A stretch of DNA of 5,555 nt from an uncultured Angelakisella sp. (lineage in GTDB: Bacteria; Bacillota; Clostridia; Oscillospirales; Ruminococcaceae), in the NCBI GenBank assembly GCA_947564495.1, contig CANOCD010000099.1:1-5555 (forward strand), given 5' to 3'. Below are positions 2,847 through 5,555 of the stretch, one piece after another. Below the pieces are notes generated by a model that saw only the letters and a list, made by a program, of their open reading frames with translations, did no database searches and had not been told where the DNA came from. Both the position numbers and the translations under genes were made by a program. Numbering within the stretch: the stretch's first letter is position 1; each line of letters starts with the position of its first letter.

Positions 2847-5555
2847 ATGACACCGGTGTCGGGATTCAGCTTGCCGCCGCTGCCCAGGAGGTCCTTGCCG
2901 TTGGAGACCATGCCCAGTTCATCCACGATGCCGTTCTTGTCCTCCGAACCGGCGATGCGGTGCATGGGGGAGACGACGTAGGTGGAGAAGTGGTCGATGC
3001 TCACCGCCACGGTGCCCTTGCTGTTGCTCTTTAGAGCGCCGTAGTAATCCAGGCGGTCACGCTCCTGGTTGTAGTAGTGCCAGTACAAAGTCTCGTTGCC
3101 GTACTTCCGGCCCAGGCTGAGGTTCAAAGAGGCGGGCCCGGGGAGGGAGCCGTGGTAGGTGAAGTAAGCCAGCACCACGTCGTCCACGATGTCGTCGTTG
3201 ACGTCCCATTCCTCGATGAGGTCGTAGATAGCGTCCTCGTCGGGGGAGGAGAAGGACATCCGGAAGTCGAAGATCTCGGTCTGGGGGATGACCCGGGTGA
3301 GGTTGGCGGCGTCAAAGCGCACCGAGTAGTCGTTCCCCTGGAAGATGATGGTCTTTTCGGGGTAATCCTCCCGGAGGGTGTTAAAGACGCTGGCGCCCAC
3401 ACGGGGGTACTCGTCGATCTTGACGATAATGGGGTTGCCGCTCCGGTCGAAGTCGATGTCCTCCGCCTCCAGGGGGGTCAGGTTTTTCAGCTTTTCCTCC
3501 TCGTTGCGGAAGACGGCGATGGTGTAGTTTTTCACCAGGGTCTTGTCGGGGGAGGTCACCTCGATGGTGACGTCATTCTGGCCGTCCACCAGGGCCAGGG
3601 CGTAGTTGCCGTTGTAGTCGCCCAGCTCCCGGGTGCCGTTGAGGACCCGCATGGTGGCCAAGGGGTCGGAGAGCTTGGGGATGATGTCCACCGACCAGGT
3701 CTGCTCGGTGGTGGTGACCTCGTAGTCGGTGACCGAGGACTGGAAGGAGGGGGTCATCAGGCCGTAGTTCACCGAGAGCCGCCGGAGGTCGGCGTTATTG
3801 GTCTTTTCGATGAGGTTCTCGTTGGTGAACTCGATGTTGTAGACCTTTTTGGTCTTGCGGTCCTGGGCGGTGACCTCCACCTTGACGGTCTGCTTGACGT
3901 CGATGATCTCAATGAGGCCGCTGGGGGAACCGCTCTTGACCTCCACCCCGTCGATCTTGATGGTGGCCCCATGGTGGTGGGCGGTGGGGATGATGATGAC
4001 CCCTTCGGCGCCCTCCGCCACCTTGGCGGTATAGTCGGTCTTTTTGGGGGCAAAGATGGGTTTGAAGTCGGTGGTGTTCTCGGTCTTGAGGGAGATGAGA
4101 AGGGCGTCATCACTGGGGGGGTCCCGGGTGATGGTGACCTTGTAGATCTTGTGCTCCCCCTTGGGGTCCTCCGGGGCCACGTCGATCTCGAAGGTCTTGG
4201 GCTTTTCCGGGTCGGCCAGGGCGAAGACCATGGACTGGACGCCGCTTTCCGCCTCGTAGGGCTTGACGGTGGTCAAAACCGAGCCGTCCCGGATGACGAT
4301 GGTGGCCCCCTCCTGCTTGACGGTAGCGGTAAAGCTGACGCCGGTGGTCTCGAAGGGCACCTGGAGGTTATACTCGGTCTCGTCCCGGTGGAAGGCGAAG
4401 TCCTTCTTGATCTCGGTCCCTTCCTGGTCGAAGATCTGGAGGTCCTCCAGGCGGTTTTCCTTGCTGGGCTCGGCCCGGAGGACACGGAGCTCATAGAGGG
4501 TGGTGTGGTCCAGGGCCCCGGCCACGCCGTCCTCCTCGCACTCGGGGGTGACCTTGATGAAGAAGGGGTGGTAGCCCATGGCGGAGGCGGGGGCGTCCAC
4601 GATGCTCACCACGTCCAGCTTGGGGCTGAGGGCGTTGGGCCGGAAGGTCAGGGGGCCGGTCTGGTTGGGCAGGGACTGGTCCTCCCCGTTGACCATATCC
4701 AGCAGGAGGTTCCCCGCCTCCCCGTTCTTCCACTGGTAGACCTGGATGTTGCCGATGTTCTCCTCGGTGGGGCTGAGGTTCAGCTTGATCTGCTTCACCG
4801 AATAGGGAATATCCAGGTTATAGACCTGCTGCTCCGGGTTGAAGGTTGGGCGGTAGGCCCGGGTGTTGTCGTCGGCGTCGGTGACGGTCATCCCCTTCAA
4901 GGTGGAGATATGGCTGGGGGGCTCCCGCCGGATGCGGACTTTGTAGACAGTGCTGTTGGAGTTGTTGGTATCCCCTTTGACCACGGCGTCCTCCGACTTC
5001 ACCGTGACGGTGAGGATCAGGGCGTCCTTATCCGCAGGGTCGTCGGGGTTGGAGCTTACATAATTGGGGTCACGGAATTTCTGCTTGATATTTTTCAGCC
5101 ATTCGTTGGTAGTCTCGTACTGGGTACGGGGCTCCAGATCGGGCTTGACCTCCAGTTCGGCCCAGCGGTGGTTCTGGACGGCCTTGACCCGGAGCATATC
5201 GGTGGCGTAGGGCACCGTAATATCGTAGACGACCGTTTTCGCCTTGCCGTCGGCGTCCACCGACGGGTCGAACTTCACCAGGTTGTTGCTCATGGTGCCG
5301 TCATCGGCGTAGTAGACGCCCAACTCGGAAAGGGTGCTGTCCTTGCTGGGGTGGTCCCGGATGACATGGAGGGTATAGGTGGTCCAGTAGTCCTCCCGGG
5401 GGTCCAGGCAGGGGGAGGTAACGGTCAAAACGAACACCTGGCCCAGTTCATCCTCTTCAAAGGGGATGGCCGGGGTGGCTTCGTTGTTGATGACCTGGAC
5501 CGTGCCGCTGTCCTGGAATTTGTGTACCGGGTTGCCCCGGACGTCGGTGATGGTG
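2831..5555 (-). CDS. Large surface protein with tandem cadherin-like beta-sandwich repeats, 5'-partial, ends in NPDTG motif
   Basis: The reading frame is open to the right edge of the window, so the N-terminus, including any signal peptide, is missing; 907 residues are visible. A GTG at 5437 lies inside the frame and has no reason to be the start. The visible part holds the end of one repeat, then five units at about residues 72-210, 216-360, 366-477, 482-576 and 586-684. Each begins with an S/A/R-x-L-x-x-L type strand, has a P-x-F-x-x-x-x-x-x-Y core (for example PTFNPEQQVY, PIFAPKKTDY) and ends with a Y-x-V/I-x-I-x-R strand. This matches the cadherin-like beta-sandwich family (Pfam Cadherin-like, PF12733), which is common in Clostridia surface proteins. 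Residues 685-907 form a different C-terminal module with an acidic D-V-N-D-D stretch and an HFSTYVVSP strand. The last residues contain NPDTG but no membrane helix or basic tail. An extracellular adhesive or structural role processed by the adjacent sortase is inferred. The true substrate is unknown. Confidence 0.88.
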   Translation of the reverse strand, partial: TITDVRGNPVHKFQDSGTVQVINNEATPAIPFEEDELGQVFVLTVTSPCLDPREDYWTTYTLHVIRDHPSKDSTLSELGVYYADDGTMSNNLVKFDPSVDADGKAKTVVYDITVPYATDMLRVKAVQNHRWAELEVKPDLEPRTQYETTNEWLKNIKQKFRDPNYVSSNPDDPADKDALILTVTVKSEDAVVKGDTNNSNSTVYKVRIRREPPSHISTLKGMTVTDADDNTRAYRPTFNPEQQVYNLDIPYSVKQIKLNLSPTEENIGNIQVYQWKNGEAGNLLLDMVNGEDQSLPNQTGPLTFRPNALSPKLDVVSIVDAPASAMGYHPFFIKVTPECEEDGVAGALDHTTLYELRVLRAEPSKENRLEDLQIFDQEGTEIKKDFAFHRDETEYNLQVPFETTGVSFTATVKQEGATIVIRDGSVLTTVKPYEAESGVQSMVFALADPEKPKTFEIDVAPEDPKGEHKIYKVTITRDPPSDDALLISLKTENTTDFKPIFAPKKTDYTAKVAEGAEGVIIIPTAHHHGATIKIDGVEVKSGSPSGLIEIIDVKQTVKVEVTAQDRKTKKVYNIEFTNENLIEKTNNADLRRLSVNYGLMTPSFQSSVTDYEVTTTEQTWSVDIIPKLSDPLATMRVLNGTRELGDYNGNYALALVDGQNDVTIEVTSPDKTLVKNYTIAVFRNEEEKLKNLTPLEAEDIDFDRSGNPIIVKIDEYPRVGASVFNTLREDYPEKTIIFQGNDYSVRFDAANLTRVIPQTEIFDFRMSFSSPDEDAIYDLIEEWDVNDDIVDDVVLAYFTYHGSLPGPASLNLSLGRKYGNETLYWHYYNQERDRLDYYGALKSNSKGTVAVSIDHFSTYVVSPMHRIAGSEDKNGIVDELGMVSNGKDLLGSGGKLNPDTGVMEGRP
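2852..2866 (-). other. Sortase-like sorting motif NPDTG at the extreme C-terminus of the surface protein
   Basis: The protein ends K-L-N-P-D-T-G-V-M-E-G-R-P-stop. NPDTG resembles class B sortase motifs (NPQTN in Staphylococcus aureus; S/P-P-x-T-G in Clostridioides difficile). A normal sorting signal continues with a hydrophobic helix and a basic tail; here only six residues follow. Whether it is a working signal is uncertain, but it lies immediately upstream of a sortase gene. Confidence 0.5.
3503..5341 (-). repeat. Five tandem cadherin-like protein repeats
   Basis: Units run about 5341-4925, 4909-4475, 4459-4124, 4111-3827 and 3799-3503. They are diverged at the DNA level and recognisable only as protein. 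Several junctions share an R-x-x-P-S type linker: RDHPSKDSTL, RREPPSHISTL, RAEPSKENRL and RDPPSDDALL. Unit length shrinks from roughly 145 to 95 residues toward the C-terminus, because the first two carry long insertions. Boundaries are by eye and may be off by several residues. Confidence 0.7.

Noticed and set aside
2100..2981. Plus-strand open frame of 293 codons
   Set aside because: It is antisense to the sortase, whose catalytic His, Cys and Arg are intact; the frame is Gly/Val/Leu-rich shadow sequence.

Overview
The window reads as a GC-rich Bacillota genome, most likely class Clostridia and near the Oscillospiraceae group (Flavonifractor/Oscillibacter-like). The reasons are a class B-type sortase, tandem cadherin-like surface repeats, strong AAAGGAGG ribosome sites, GTG and TTG starts, and flagellar rod proteins of Gram-positive type. 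Placement below class is inference. All six supported genes lie on the minus strand with gaps of 0-39 bases, so they look like one transcription unit running from high to low coordinates. I see no internal promoter.

Layout in transcription order. From the right edge to 2831 is the C-terminal part (907 residues visible) of a large extracellular protein built of cadherin-like beta-sandwich repeats and ending with a sortase-like motif, NPDTG. Its stop overlaps the start of a membrane-anchored class B-like sortase (2834-1977). The sortase stop sits next to the ribosome site of flgB (1963-1616), followed by flgC (1592-1155), the two proximal rod proteins of the flagellum. Where fliE would normally follow, there is instead a 160-residue soluble protein resembling only the cytoplasmic loop of the stator protein MotA (1122-640), then a small ComFB-family protein (600-337).

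Positions 1-336 hold no credible gene. The part next to comFB (210-321) contains a set of GC-rich hairpins built from two motifs each used twice, one of which may be a transcription terminator. Positions 1 to about 181 look like a structured RNA on the minus strand, supported by possible long-range pairings, and may belong to a known class such as raiA.

The operon links surface protein display (substrate plus sortase) to flagellar assembly (FlgB, FlgC) and possibly to motor control (MotA-loop-like protein plus ComFB, a family reported to bind cyclic dinucleotides). The most novel element is the MotA-loop-like protein, which keeps a charged pair at the spacing of the FliG-contacting residues of MotA but has no membrane segment.
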